A stretch of 64,000 bases of DNA from Isochrysis galbana (GCA_018136815.1 CM030934.1:3363070-3427069), one strand, 5' to 3'; positions 1-11,661 are shown, numbered from the stretch's first letter. Notes: generated by a model not told the origin, from the letters alone. Numbers and translations are program-made.

Positions 1-150
1 CGTGGCAAGCGTGGGAGAGGCAGGGGGGGCCAGGGGCTGAGCCCCAGCCTCCACTGCCCCCTGAGCTGCCCTTGCTGGCCCTCTGGGAGCCCCCAAAGGC
101 CCTCTGAGAGCAGGCCGTGGCGCGCCGCATGGCGACGCGCCGCAGGGAGA
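1..150 (+). repeat. Hairpin-headed SINE-like repeat, distal part
   Basis: The window opens inside a GC-rich repeat with the landmark words 'cctccactgccccctgagct' and 'ccctctgggag', followed by a 'ggcgcgcc' block. The same order is seen on the plus strand at about 26130-26280 and reversed at about 20800-20930. Only the distal half is present and its head would lie before the window. No coding function is suggested. Confidence 0.6.
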
Positions 151-1638
151 GGGGCGGAGGAGAATGGAGAGAGGGAGAGGGGGGAATTTGTGCCCCCCCC
201 CGATGGAGTGCGGTAAGAAACGGGCCCCGTTTGCGTTAGCAAACGGGCGAAGGGGGGCGGCTGGCGACAGGAGGGGCGAGAAGAAGGGAGTGGCTCGAGA
301 CGTCCCTGTGGCAGGTATCGGGGGGCGCAGTCATTTATTTCTTCGAGGACTGCTCGCGGCGCGAGCTGTAAGGGCTGTTCTGCTTCACGACGAGAGGTCC
401 CCCCCCCCCCCCCGGTGTTTTTTCCCGGAGAGTCGACCGGCGTCGACCGGTCCGCCTCAATGGGTTTTCCCTCATTGTAACTTGTGGGGAGTTATAATGG
501 GAGCTGGGGGTTTGCGAGGGGGGAGATTTGAAGGGATGCATATGTGTATGTGTCTGTGCCATCACTTCAAGGCGTGCGGGCAAGTGCGCTGAGGGGTGTC
601 GTGATAGTACCGGGCTAGTGGGAGTAGTGGTACTAACGCTCAGTTGTTTTATATGGACACCAAGGAGGCAGGAGTAGTGGAAGCAATAGTGGTTAAAAAG
701 CGTGAGTGACTGGCCTACCATCGTATCGGGGTTGGCACGCGGGTCGCCCGGGAGTCGTAGAAGCAAGATGAGGTCTCCGAAGTGCGCAATGCGATAGTCA
801 AAGGCAAGCATGAGAAAGAGGTGGTGGCGGAGATATGAGCTGCCAACACAAAGCACGAGGTCATAAGCTACCCGACAAGGTCATGTGCCACCCGAGTCTC
901 ACACGCAAGCAAGGGCTCCCGCCACACTCCAACACATCGTCAGTCCCGCCACAATAGAATTCGACACCATAGAAATCGAGTTGTGCGGACATAATTGAGC
1001 ACCAAAAAAAACTCGAGCCGTCCACAGATGCCTCCAAACTAATGGGCCGGTGCAGTGCATGAAGCGAAAGCCAGGGCACAAGGTCGCCTAACTCCCGGCA
1101 TCTCACTCAGAGCCGGACGGCTGGGACTGGCGTCACAACTTCCTACGCTCCGTGCACGCGTGATTTGATTGATCTAATTACACCCCGCAACCACGACATG
1201 GGCGCGTTCAGCCGCCCGGCCAACTTGTAGACGAGCCGGCTCGAAATGAAGAGTACGCACGCCTCGACACAAAACGCAGGAGCACAATGGGGCGGCGGTG
1301 GAATACGGTGGGTGGTCAGCGATACTCGGGCGAGTAGAGGCGGCGGCGATGGCGAGAGCTTGCCACCCCTGCCGGATGTGGCTACAGCGGCGCCACGCTT
1401 GGCGTGCGCCCCCTGTTCCCCCCCGGTCTCGCCCATAACTGGATGGACCCGAGATGCGTCCAGTGGATGACGCGCTCAAGCGAAGCTCATCATGGAGTGC
1501 ACTGCATCTGTGGCCCCATCCTCTTTTGAGGCCACTGATTCCAAAGCCTGTGCACGCGGCGATGTACAACACAAGGAGGCCTAAAGAAATGTGCCGCGAC
1601 CGTCGGCGGCAGTTGCGTACGTGACGACCGTAGGCCAC
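151..1638. other. Intergenic, repeat-rich, no gene recognised
   Basis: Several overlapping open frames cross this stretch on both strands, but none has a recognisable domain. It contains the dispersed repeat at 356-655 and a short motif at about 689-725 ('aatagtggttaaaa' then 'gtgagtgac') that recurs at about 60325-60358. Part of the rest may be the 3' untranslated region of the kinase gene that ends at 1639. Confidence 0.5.
356..655 (+). repeat. Dispersed repeat, copy 1 (pair with 48349-48680)
   Basis: This roughly 300-bp unit runs from 'gcgagctgtaagggc' through a C-run, 'taacttgtggggagttataa', 'gatttgaagggatgcatatg' and 'ttcaaggcgtgcgggcaa' to 'taacgctcagttgtttta'. It is found again in the same orientation at 48349-48680 with small indels. 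The open frames across it are by-products of the repeat. Confidence 0.85.
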
Positions 1639-4600
1639 TCAGTCCCAATGTCTGGGCTCTATGCGGCGATCCCAAACACCAGACGTCATCGAGGTACCAA
1701 GGCGACCGTGGTCGTCCGCGGATGCCTTCATCGCCGCGGGGGGCAGCGAGTTCGATGTCGGGACAGCCGTGCGCGGCGACTCGAGGCTCCACATGCCCGG
1801 TTGCGGCAGCGCGAACGAATCGCGTCTGCGCAGCGCGGTATACCCGCCGAGAGCTTGGACAACGTCGATGAGCGACTTGCTCGCGCGCACCACCTCCCAT
1901 TTGCTGTCTCCGGGAGTGTGCTCGCCGGATTGCAGGCTGGAAGAGCCAGCCTCAGCGCCAGTGACGCGGCCGGCGATGGCCGGAAAGGCGGGTGGGGGCA
2001 CCTGCGGTGGCCACGACGGCGGCGGCCATCCATGCGGCCAGCCACTGCGACCGGCGGGCGGTGGCCGCGTAGGTGGCTGCCACGCGGGCGGTTGGTGTGG
2101 CGGCCCACCCGCGCACGGACCGATGCGGCACATCGCGGGCGCGGGCCGGCGGCAGCCGCTTGAGGAGCCCGGTTGGGAAGCGCCTGCGGCGGGCTCGCTG
2201 GCGCCGGCCACGGACGGCGGCGGGCCGTCAGCTGGCGGCGTGGGCGCCGCGTCCGGTCGCACGGGATTCTGAGGGACTGCCACGAGATCGGTGGCGTTGG
2301 GTGGAATCTGCAGGCCGTGGGCCGCTGCCGGCGCATAGCTCCTTGTGCGGTGGGGCGAGGTGGAGGGTGTGTAGGCGCTGACCGCGTACGAGGTGGAGGC
2401 GAAGCTGGTGGGCGCATATGTGTAGGCACGCCCGACGCCGCGCAGCGCGTGCGGGTGCGTAGGTGCGGGCGGCATGGAAGTCCACTCGTGCCGCAGCGCG
2501 GCGGCGGCTGAGGGGCGGCAGGCCGGGTCATGGTGTAGCATCTTTTGGATCAGCTGCTTCGCGGCGGGCGAGATGTTTCGCCAGCTCGGCGCGGTGAACC
2601 CCCACCTGTTGGGGTGGGTGGAGGACGCGCACGGATGGGGAAGGCGGCCGGTGGCAGAGTGCAGGTGGGGCGGTGTGGGGGGCAGATTGCATCGCGACGC
2701 GGCGCGCTCTCGCACACCTCCCCTTGAGAACTAGGTCGGCCTCGACCTTCTCGTCGTCTGCGGAGAACGGCGGCTGGCCGCAAAGCAAAATGTACAGGAT
2801 GACGCCTAGGGACCAGATATCGGACGCGAAGCAGTGGCCCTTTCCCTCGAGGACCTAGGCGAAAGGCCGTGCCGAACGGGCATGAGGGCCGAACGCCCGC
2901 GCTCGCGGATCGCCTCCGGCCTCGCCATCGCGGATGGCTCACCTCGGGCGCCATGTAGCCACGCGTGCCAACAAGGCCCTCGAAGCCAAAGTCCTCGCCG
3001 TCGATGCGCTCGTCAAGCGGTGGTCCATCAAGCGAGCCCAACTTCTCGGCCACGGGCAGCAGCAACGCCTCGCCAAAGTCGCAAACGCGCAGGTCGACGT
3101 TGCCGCCGCGGCGGTCAAGCAGCAACACATTCTCCGGCTTGAGGTCGCGATGGAGCACACTCTTGGCTGAGGGCGCGAGCGGATGCGCAGGTGAGCACCG
3201 TGCGTGAGCGCGGGGGGCACGTGGGCTCGGTGGGTGTACCAGACCGCTTGCGTGCGCATTTGGGCGGGCGCACAGTGGATCCAGTCAAGCGCCGAGAGAG
3301 CCATTCGCATCATCGCGCGTACGCCGTCCTCAGTGTATCCCTCGGCCGCCTCGCCGTCGACCGACTGGTACTTAGAGACCACCTGCTCGAAGAGGTCGCC
3401 GCCCGGCAACAGCTCGAGAACGAGATACGCCGTGTGCCGTGCGTCGGCAAACGAGCCGATGAGGCGCACCACGTTGGGGTGGCCCTGAGCGTGCAGTGGA
3501 CACACGTGTGTAGGTGGGCGGGGCGCACGGACGCAACAGCGGTACAGCTGGCCCACAAACCTGGCAGACCCTCAGCACTGCCGCCTCCTTCTCGACCATG
3601 GTCATCGCAAAGAGCGGCCGGCGCACCACCTTGACCGCACACGCACGGCCCGACGTGAGGCATGTGGCACGGTGCACGCTCGCGTATGCGCCGGTGCCGA
3701 GCACCTCGGCGAGCTGAAAGCGCTCGGCGCAGCGCACGACCCCGGAAGGCTCGCACGCGAGGCGCGCATCTACGATGCGCGTGGCCCACTGGTGGTAGAG
3801 AGGCCGCTCCCTCCCCGCCGTGCCGCTACAGTTCTGCTCTGTCGTGCTCGACTTGCCGATGGACTGCTCCGAGCCGGATGTTGACACCCCAGCCGAGACG
3901 AGCGGACCCGCCGTACCGAAGACCTCGTCCGCGTCGTCGAACCAGAGGCGGAGCGGCCGCTCCCGCGCGGCGATCGCGACGCATCCCTCCCCCTCCTCCG
4001 CCAGCACCGCGCCGAGTGTTGAGAGCGCAAAGCGCTCGGTCGGCGCCTGGCCGCGCAGGTACCTACAGCGTGCGCACACGGGACGTTGGCGGTCTCACTT
4101 CAACCCAGCCTCTCGGCCCCAACCTCCTTGACAGCCGAGTCGCACTCAGAGTAGACGCGAAACTGTGTGCCACGAAACTGTGTGCCAGAGTATCGCGATG
4201 TTCGCTGTTGGGCAAGCGCGCAAGCCCGCGTTCCCTTCGCCCACGCGTGAATATCCCTCGGCAGTGCTTCGTGACGCTGCGCCAATCCACTTCCGACGCC
4301 ATGCAGGTGTGCTAAAGTTGCGTCACGTGTAGGCGTGGGTACGCAAAGATCGCATCAAACTTTCCTTCTCTGCCCGTCGCTATCCTCTCTCCTCTCCGTT
4401 CCTCTTAGGAACTCTCGATGGCTCCCCACCCCATCCCGAACCATCCGCTCCCGCGTCCCAACTCTCCGACCCCGGACTCTCTATTCAGCACGCTCATGCC
4501 TCCCTCGGGCTGTCCTGCACGATCTGGACAAATCACCAGTCTGTGCTGAACATCTCTCTGTTCATGAACTTGCCGAGATCAAGGCGCTCGCGCGAATCGC

Positions 4601-5422
4601 GCGCCTTCGGTGGGGTAGGATGACACCAAGGGGATGGAAGTGACAATCCCGCCCCTCCTCCCAATCTTGAGCCCTCAGCCACGCAAGATAGCTCTTGGGC
4701 CCCATCTTCCCTTGTGCGCCTGCAGCCCTCCCACCGCTCTCATTTTCTGTAACTAGCTATCCCTCCGTCCCTGCGTCTTCTCCGTTCCCTATGCCTTCCC
4801 ACGAACGCTTTCACGCAGCTCTCTCAGCCCCGCTTCGGCCTTCGCAGCAGATCCCTTTCCCCTGCTCTCACCTCCCGGCCGCCGCTCCCTCTTCCTATCA
4901 GATGCCAGTACCCAACCACCAGCTCTATGAACCCTATTCGCACACCCTTCTCCGACTCTCTCCCCCTTCTCCATCTCCCGTCACCCCCCCGCCCCTCCCC
5001 TCCCCGCTCCGTCTCTCTCTTTCCCTCCCTCGCCCTCCCTCACCCTCCCTCACCCCCTCCTCTGCCCCCCTCGCTTCCCCCCCCCCGCCTCCCTCCCTTC
5101 CCTCCCTCCCACCCTCCCTCTCTCCCTCCCTTCCCTCCCCTCTCCTCCCTCTCCACCCTTTCCTCCCTCTCCTCCCTCCCCTCCCCTCTCCTCCCCGCCC
5201 CCCTCCCGTCCCGTTCACTCCCCTCTCCTCCCTCTCTCACCCTTTCTTCGACCGATACGTCGCAATCTGAACGCTCGTGAGTACAATCCACCTCCTGCGC
5301 CGGACCTTCAGCCACTTGGACTCCTTGAGGCACCACGACTCGAAGGTGACCTTGATGCCACCTCCGCCGGACGAGCTCGCCGGAGGCGAGGGCGGCGCAT
5401 AGCCCTCCGCCCAGCTAGACAT
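1639..5422 (-). CDS. PH-domain serine/threonine protein kinase (CAMK-like)
   Basis: Six exons join in frame to 740 residues: 5422-5241, 4062-3561, 3484-3274, 3166-2943, 2854-2718 and 2605-1639. Donors are GTGAGA, GTTTGT, GTGCGC, GTGAGC and GTGTGC, and every acceptor is AG. Residues about 25-110 look like a PH domain, with '[20 protein letters not shown]' in exon 1 and a C-terminal strand and helix ending '[10 protein letters not shown]' in exon 2. The kinase domain covers about 178-460: glycine loop GTGAYASV (183-190), ATP lysine K205, HRDLKPEN with D306, DFG at 328-330, and APE ending exon 4. The last 280 residues are Pro/Ala-rich and probably disordered. A PH domain suggests recruitment to phosphoinositide membranes. 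The ATG at 5422 is the first upstream of the PH fold. Intron 1 (1178 bp) is purine-rich on the sense strand. The kinase call is secure, and the CAMK/AGC placement is inference. Confidence 0.88.
4970..5240. repeat. Polypyrimidine tract (plus strand) inside kinase intron 1
   Basis: Almost pure C/T on the plus strand, and therefore GGAGG-type polypurine on the sense strand of the kinase gene. It lies within the first intron, ending at its donor. The long proline/serine frames it creates are low-complexity artefacts. Confidence 0.8.
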
Positions 5423-5534
5423 CTCCCGCCCTTTCCCTCTCCTCCCCCCCTTCTTCCCCTCCTCTCCCTCCCTCTCCCCCTCCCTCCCCTCCTCCCTCTT
5501 CTTCTCTCTTCTCTCTCTCTCGCGCCGCGCCGGG

Positions 5535-5730
5535 GTATTCTTTTTTTGGAGGGGTTTTCTATTCGTAACGCTCTATATATAGCTCATGCACCGATCGTAT
5601 TCTTTTCTCCCGAGGGGTTTTCTATTCGCAACGCTGTATATATAGCTCATGCACCGATCGTATTCTTTTATTCCGAGGGGATTTCTAGTCGCAAGGCTCA
5701 CGCTCTATATATAGCTCATGCACCGATCGA
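5535..5730 (+). repeat. Three-copy tandem repeat with TATATATAG core
   Basis: Three imperfect copies of a 64-70-bp unit share 'ggggttttctattcg', 'tatatatagctcatg' and 'caccgatcg'. The array begins about 110 bp upstream of the first exon of the minus-strand kinase gene, so it could lie in that gene's promoter. That role is inference. Confidence 0.8.
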
Positions 5731-5814
5731 CCTCGATTCTATGCATAGTCTATTCTCTATTCTCTATTCTCTATTCCTATTCCTCGTTCCTCGACTAACT
5801 TTAACTTTATAGTC

Positions 5815-6170
5815 ATCGCCGTGGCACCATCGCGGTGGCCAGGGCGGCAGGGCGGCTGAGAGCCGAGAGGAGAGCAGAGCGACGCCATCGCTCGCGCTCT
5901 CTCCAGATCAGAACCGGATATAATATTTCTCTTACAATCCCCTCACACCACTCACTCTCACTATCACTATCAATTAAGTATCAAGCGCGCACTCACAGTA
6001 CACAGTAACACACTATTATGCAGAGAACTAACATAAATGGTAAATGGGACGTGCACGTGGCGCGTGGAGCGTGGACGGTGAGAAGGAGAGGAAAGAGAAA
6101 AAGAAGAGAGGGTGGCCGTCGCCTCTCGTCACGTGAAGAGAAGTCACACTGGCCTTAGAAGTTTAAAAGA
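5815..6170 (+). repeat. Dispersed repeat, copy 1 (pair with 7830-8150)
   Basis: It starts with an imperfect palindrome, 'tggcaccatcgcggtggcca', then 'gagcgacgccatcgctcgcg', 'aaccggata', a stretch with 'cacagtaacac', and ends with 'cgtcacgtgaagagaag'. The same order occurs at 7830-8150 with indels. It has the look of a short non-autonomous element. Confidence 0.75.
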
Positions 6171-6874
6171 CTTTATTTAAAACCAGAAGCGTTCATTTAT
6201 CCTTATCCCCATCCCTGCTAGCACCTTCCGTTGTCGCCCGTTGTCACCTGGAGCTTACTTGACAATTCACATACACATACACATACATATCATTTAGACG
6301 TTTCCATATTAAAGGGTATGTCAATTAATTACGATCAGCTCATGGAAGTGGCCAGGAAAACACAGGTTTTGAGCAAGACGAAAAATATGTCTCATCCCGG
6401 ATCCCGGAGGCGGAAGAAAGAGTCTTCCTTCGCGAAGAGAATCTGAGAAAGAAGAAGAGAGAGAGGTGAACTCTCCAAACCCCAAACCCCGAGGGAACAA
6501 GCTCACCTCCCGCCGGAAATCTTCTTGGCGTTGGGCGGCTTGCATCGTCGAGGATTCGAGATGACGTGCAGCTTGACGACGACGCCTCTTCACATTCCGG
6601 CGTCTCCGACTCCGCTGCAGCCCCACCTCGCTGACCGGATGCGGTGCTAGCTCCAGTCCTTGGGGCAACGGCTTTCGAGCCATCTGGCCCTCCACCTCGG
6701 CCACGGCTGCAGCTGGAGCTGCTCGAAGGTGTAGCGAGGTGTCGTTCCGTCAATTGTGGGACATGAGTCGAATTGAGCGATCGAATGTCCACAGTTGTAT
6801 ACAGAACGTTATTTTAAAATTAAATGTAGACTAGCGTAACATTCCCTGCTTTCCCGCGACGCGTGTCCCCCCCG
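6171..6874. other. Intergenic, nothing recognised
   Basis: An AT-richer stretch (6160-6440) followed by unique GC-rich sequence. Open frames exist on both strands, but none has a recognisable domain or repeat relationship. Confidence 0.4.
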
Positions 6875-7320
6875 GAGGGCGCCGTGTCGGCGCTTTTCGA
6901 TTGTGATTACTTGTAATTATGGGCACGGCGCGATGTGCATCGGCCCCCCCGCGGGGGCGCCGTTCGTGCGCATGCCAACTTTTCCCCCTAAGGCCCACAT
7001 TCACGTAAAGTAGCCATATAAGAGATGTTTCGTTGCGCAGCACGTGTGATGACTTGCAATCATTGTGCACGCCGTGCATGGGCACGGCGCGATGTGCATC
7101 GGCCCCCCCGCGGGGGCGCCGTGCGTGCGCATGCCAACTTTTCCCCCTAAGGCCCACATTCACGTAAAGTAGCCATATAAGAGATGTTTCGTTGCGCAGC
7201 ACGTGTGATGACTTGCAATCATTGTGCACGCCGTGCGTGCGCACGGCGCAATGTGCATCGGCCCCCCCCCCGCGGGGGCGCCGTGCGTGCGCATATAAAC
7301 TTCTAGGAAGGTGCACGCCG
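6875..7320 (+). repeat. 159-bp tandem repeat, about 2.7 copies
   Basis: The word 'gcacggcgc' recurs at 6923, 7082 and 7241, giving an exact 159-bp period. Each unit has an inverted repeat around a C-run/G-run ('gcatcggccccccc' then 'gcgggggcgccgt'), 'ccacattcacgtaaag' and 'catataagagatg'. The reverse-strand open frame repeats accordingly and is probably not a gene. Confidence 0.9.
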
Positions 7321-7383
7321 TGCGTTCACTCTTTCCGCGGGGGGACTCTGGACGCAGAGGCGGTCGGGAACCGTGGGGGCACC

Positions 7384-7491
7384 CGCCCTCTCCGCTGCCG
7401 TCACATCCTCCGCCCCCTCCGCTGCCGTCACATCCTCCGCCCTCTCCGCCGCCGCCACATCCTCCGCCCTCTCCGCCGCCGTCATCCCCTC
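7384..7491 (+). repeat. 27-bp tandem repeat, four copies
   Basis: Four copies of a unit of the form 'cgccctctccgctgccgtca' plus 'catcctc'. The period is a multiple of three, so open frames on both strands show nine-residue repeats. Coding is possible but unsupported. Confidence 0.85.
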
Positions 7492-7829
7492 CGTTGCCTT
7501 CTCCCCGCGGGGGTGGCATGATTTCGGTGGGTGGAGGCGCCACTTGGGCGGCGCTGGAAGGAGGAGTTCTTCAAGATTGCAAGGAGCAAGGAGGGAGGCG
7601 GAGCTCTTTGGAGCTCCAACCTCGGCTTGGGGTGGCTTGGATGGCTCGGGTTCGGATGGGGCATCGGGTGACTCTCGGGCGGGGGATGAAAGGTCCTCTC
7701 CACCATGGAAACTCGGAGGGGCGACGGCCGAAGGCGCGAGCGCAGATTTTGTGCTTGTTTGTCGGAGCGAAGCTCGTTTCTTGCGCGGTCCACTGGGATG
7801 GGCCCCGTAGGACCCATCCCTTCCCGTGC

Positions 7830-8150
7830 CGCAGCTCCATATCGCCCTGGCACCATCATGGTGACCAGGGCGGCCGAGAGGAGAGAGAGCGACGCCGTCG
7901 CTCGCGCTCTCTTCGGAACACAACCGGATAAAATTCTCTAATTAATTTAAATTAATACAAACCCCAAACACCATCACCTCACGCACACTCACAGTAACAC
8001 GTAGAATACTGACGTAAACAGAGTGAGCGCGCGAGGGGGAGGAAAAGAGAGGGGAAAGCGAAAAGAAGAGAGGGGGGGCCCGTCGCCTCACCTCACGTGA
8101 AGAGAGAGAGAAGAGGGGAGATCCCACAGGACTTAGAAAGTAAACACGGG
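7830..8150 (+). repeat. Dispersed repeat, copy 2 (pair with 5815-6170)
   Basis: It shares the palindrome 'tggcaccatcatggtgacca', 'gcgacgccgtcgctcgcgct', 'caaccggata', 'cacagtaacac' and 'cctcacgtgaagagag' with copy 1. The end near 8150 runs into the G-run minisatellite. Confidence 0.75.
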
Positions 8151-8159
8151 AGAGGGCGG

Positions 8160-8400
8160 AGGGGGAGGGGCATCCGTAACAAGGGGAGGGGGGAGGGGGG
8201 AGGAAATCTGCGCAGGGGGGGGGGAATCTGCGGAAAGGGGGGGGGGGGGGATCTGCGGAGGGGGGGGGAAGGGGAAATCTGCGAAACGGGGGGGAAATTT
8301 GAAATCTGTGGAGGGGGGGGGAGGAAATCTGCGGGGGGGGGGGGGGGGGAACTGCAAAGGGGGGGGGGGAACTACAGAGGGGGGTGAAGGAAATGCAGAG
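8160..8400 (+). repeat. G-run minisatellite
   Basis: Runs of 7-13 G alternate with short spacers of the type 'aaatctgcgga' or 'aactgcaaa'. The tract has strong G-quadruplex potential on the plus strand. Confidence 0.85.
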
Positions 8401-8689
8401 GGGCCCAACTCTGTTACCTGCTTTTCTTACCTCAAACGCGTGGACAACTACCGTAACGGTAAAAATAAAACTTAAATCCTCGAATTTCGAGACGAAAATG
8501 TGCGAACCAGGACTTGAGCCCAGGGAGAATCCGAATCAGCGCGCCTTGCATGACGCATGACCACGACGAACATAGAAGACGGTATATAACGAAGAAGGCT
8601 CGTACTCATGCCGAAATATTCATGCCAAAAGCCAAAAGGCCTGAATACAACAGAGGAGAAGGCGGGTAAAAATAGGGGAAGAGGGGGAG

Positions 8690-9110
8690 TGTCGTCCAAG
8701 TAGAACTTATACCACCCACATGGGGGCAATTGCCGAAAAGACAACCAAACCTGAGGTTGCGGCCTCTCTATCGCAGGCGGCGAGAGGGCTAGACCTACGA
8801 AACATCGCATAACACGACGGGGAATCCATCGCAAAGAACACCGAAGGAGCGCATAGACGGCTTCCCTGATGGGAAACGAATCAACGCTACGTCCGAGAAA
8901 CGAAGAGAACACAGGCTCCTACCCCCTTCTCTCCAACCCCTGGTCGAAGGAAAGCGCACGGCCTCCCCGAGCCTAGGATCTCCGCCTTGAGGGAACTAGG
9001 GGAGGGGAAAGGGGTTGACGCTGACTAAGGACGGGTAGCTAGTAGGGAGTGATACAAGCACACTCCCTCGCGCCGCACACGTATCGGCGATTTGTGAGAA
9101 GAATTTTATC
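8690..9110 (+). mobile_element. LINE family A fragment, 3' end (plus)
   Basis: At about 8773-8812 the plus strand reads 'caggcggcgagagggctaga', then codes RNIA and stops. This matches the C-terminal QAARGLDIRxIT of LINE A. The family's 3' untranslated region follows: 'cccccttctctccaacccc', 'gagggaactaggggaggg', 'gccgcacacgta' and a T-rich end near 9110. It is diverged, and its 5' boundary is uncertain. Confidence 0.65.
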
Positions 9111-9303
9111 CTCTTTAACTGTAGTATGTAGTATAAATCATTTAAAATCATTTGTCCTCCATCCGTGTAATGTGTAATGTTAATTACTAGTATAAAGTAA
9201 ACGATGGATATTTGATGGCTCACACCCGAGCCTATCCCGTATTCGACGGAACGCGACCTTGCCCCAGGGGACGCCGTGAACCGTGACCGCAAGCGGGCAC
9301 ATA

Positions 9304-9949
9304 TCATCGGAGCGCGGAGCGCCTCCATTCATGGGAAGGGGGACAGTTGATGGTTGATGGCACGGAAGCGGGCGGCATGCCAGCTGCCAGTTGTGCTTGC
9401 GCAGTTGCCAGTTGTGCTTGCGCAGGTGCCAGTTGTGCTTGCGCAGTCTGTGCCTGCAGCTCACTAGCTTCCATGGCAGGGGCCAGCATGGCTGCTGTTG
9501 TGGATGGCCGAGGTCACGGGCCGTGTGGCATCCCGTCGTCACATTGTGCACCATGGTTTGCGAGTACGCTCCAGTCGTTATTCCTACCCGGCACACGCCC
9601 GGCTCTTCAGCCAGTTCAACAAAACCGCCGGCCGTCATCTCTGCTCGTGGCCATCTCCTAATGCGCCGCTCGTGGTGGCGATCGCCGCTGCGGCCTGCTG
9701 GCGGACGAGCAGCACGTGCGTCGCCGTCCGCTCGAGTGCGAGCTGCGCCTGCTGCCGCTCGACAATCTCCTCAAGCACGCCGACTCTCTGGTTGGCCATC
9801 GCGAGCGCCGCGCGGCAGCCGCGCAACTCGCTTTCACTACGGCGGAGTGCGGCGCGCAGCCCGTCGACCTCCTGCTGCGCCTCGATCAGCACAGCCTGCA
9901 CCGTCTCCTCAGTCCGCTCCAGACAGCGCGAGAGGGCAGGTGAAGCCAT
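9304..9949 (-). CDS. Possible coiled-coil protein, exons only partly resolved
   Basis: On the minus strand an ATG at 9949 opens a 104-residue frame to 9635, rich in Ala, Glu, Arg and Gln with a heptad-like spacing (from MASPALSRCLERTEETVQAV), typical of a coiled coil. Downstream, 9489-9304 codes three seven-residue units (AQAQLAP, AQAQLAT, AQAQLAA) from a 21-bp tandem repeat at 9386-9450, again heptad-like. The two segments may be exons of one gene, but I could not find a donor and acceptor pair in compatible phase. The function is unknown. The two pieces may also be unrelated. Confidence 0.4.
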
Positions 9950-11661
9950 CCGCACCGCAAGGGCGAGCCGATCCACTGTTTTGATCGACAAATAGGGCTG
10001 ACAGAGGAGGAGGGTATTCGGGGGGTTGTTCTGCGGCTGCGCGATGGACGGATGTCCACCACTCACGCTGCGCAAGTAGAGAGGATCTCGGTGGAAGAGG
10101 GGGGGGAGCGGGTGGTGGTCGCACACTCTTGGGAGTCGGGCGGCGGAGAGAGTCTTTGTTCACGTGAATGAACTTTTGGTCCTATATGAGCCACGAGCCC
10201 CGAGCCCCGCGGACGTCCGGATGTACGCGGATGCAGTGGGAGATTTCACGTGTCGGGACAGGAACCACTTGTTTCATCTCTCTGGGTTTGAACATTAAAG
10301 TGAGTCTATGAGAGCGGAACAGAAAAAACAAACATCTGAAGATCTGGATTCGCCGGGATTCTGGATTCTGGATTCTGGATTATGGCATAAATTATGGGCT
10401 ATCACATACTACATACTACTACTAGCTATAAACAAACACAAACACAAACCGGGTATCCGCTAGCCGCTACACGTATAGGCTATCTATACCCTTTCGCCTT
10501 TCGCATACGTCGCACATCACATCGCCCTTTATGTTTGTAAACTGTTATTTTTATGTCCCTACCCCTACCGCTACGCTCCCCCCTCGTCCCTCGTTCTCGT
10601 TCCATCCCCCCCTTCTTTCTCTTTCTTCTTTCTTTTTTCTTCTTTTTCCGTCGTCGTCGGTTTCAGGTTTCAGGGGTCCGGCCCTGGTGCCAGGGGCACT
10701 CTATCTACACTCTACCTTTACCTTGGACGTTGGAACGTTGGAACCTTGGCCCTTGGGCCGGGTTCACAAAGTGTGGAGTCCCCGGGCACCGGGCAGGCTT
10801 GCCGTTAGCCGTTAGCAAACTTGTGTCGTTGGATGTTTGTCGGTTATTTGTTGGTTGTTGGAGGCGGCTTGGCTAAGCGCCAAGCGTGTACAAGAAGACG
10901 TGTTTCTTGTGCTAAAGGCTAAAGGCTAAAGTTTGGTTGGCTTTTGTCTTCGTCTTCGTCTTCTGTTGGCTGTTGCTGTTGGATGGTCAGGGTCCCACCT
11001 GCACCTGTTTCATTGTTTCTCAGGTCTGTGGGCTGTGGGGATTCCACCACCATTACTAATGGCATTACCATCACATGTCCGCCACTCCCAGCGGTGGTTG
11101 CCAGGGCAGGGGGGAAGGGGGGAGGGGGAAGGGGGAAGGGGGAAGGGGGAAGGGGGAAGGGGGGGGGGGAGCGGGGGAGCGAGGAGCGAGGGAGCGAGGC
11201 AGAACGCGAGGTGCCAGCGTAGAAAGTAGAGAGGTGCGAGAGAGTTGTCCTCCGGAGGAAGGAAGCCCGGTAGAAAGTAGAGAGGTGCAAGGGGGGGGGG
11301 CGTAGAAAGTAGAGAGGTGGGGGGTCCCCCTCCTTAGAAAGTAGAGAGGGCGACGTGTCAGGCGATCCGGTCGGTCGGGTGCGCGCGCGGGGGGGGGGGG
11401 ATCCCGAGAGAGGGGACCGGTGGGCACCCACGGCCCCCGCGGGGGAACCTCGTGATACTGTATGAAAATCTCCTTTTTATGGGAAGAAAGTCCTGCTAAT
11501 GGAGAATGAATTAGTGAGCTCAGGAGGGCCCTTGGTGTACCCTTGTGTAGCAATATTTGGGCCCTTGGAGACGTGAAAGAGTCGCGGGGGTGGCCTTGAG
11601 GTTTGTGGTGGTGCGCGCGTGTACTCTCCTCGCGAGGTTGTTCTCTGCCTCTCTCCCCTGG

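Noticed and set aside
335-856. 173-codon minus-strand frame
   Set aside because: It overlaps the dispersed repeat that recurs at 48349-48680. No domain, and the other copy is not open in the same way.
1661-2272. Long plus-strand frames opposite the PH-kinase gene
   Set aside because: They are shadows of the high-GC3 kinase exons, whose frame on the minus strand carries clear kinase motifs.
4695-5270. 191-codon Ser/Pro/Leu plus-strand frame
   Set aside because: Low-complexity pyrimidine tract within the kinase's first intron.
5535-5730. CRISPR-like direct repeats
   Set aside because: Only three diverged adjacent copies without unique spacers, in a eukaryotic context.
6875-7320. CRISPR-like direct repeats in the 159-bp array
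   Set aside because: The whole unit, including what would be spacer, is repeated.
8505-8560. tRNA-like 'gcttgagcccaggg' segment
   Set aside because: The arms do not pair into a T-stem, no anticodon arm is found, and the segment belongs to a diverged LINE fragment.
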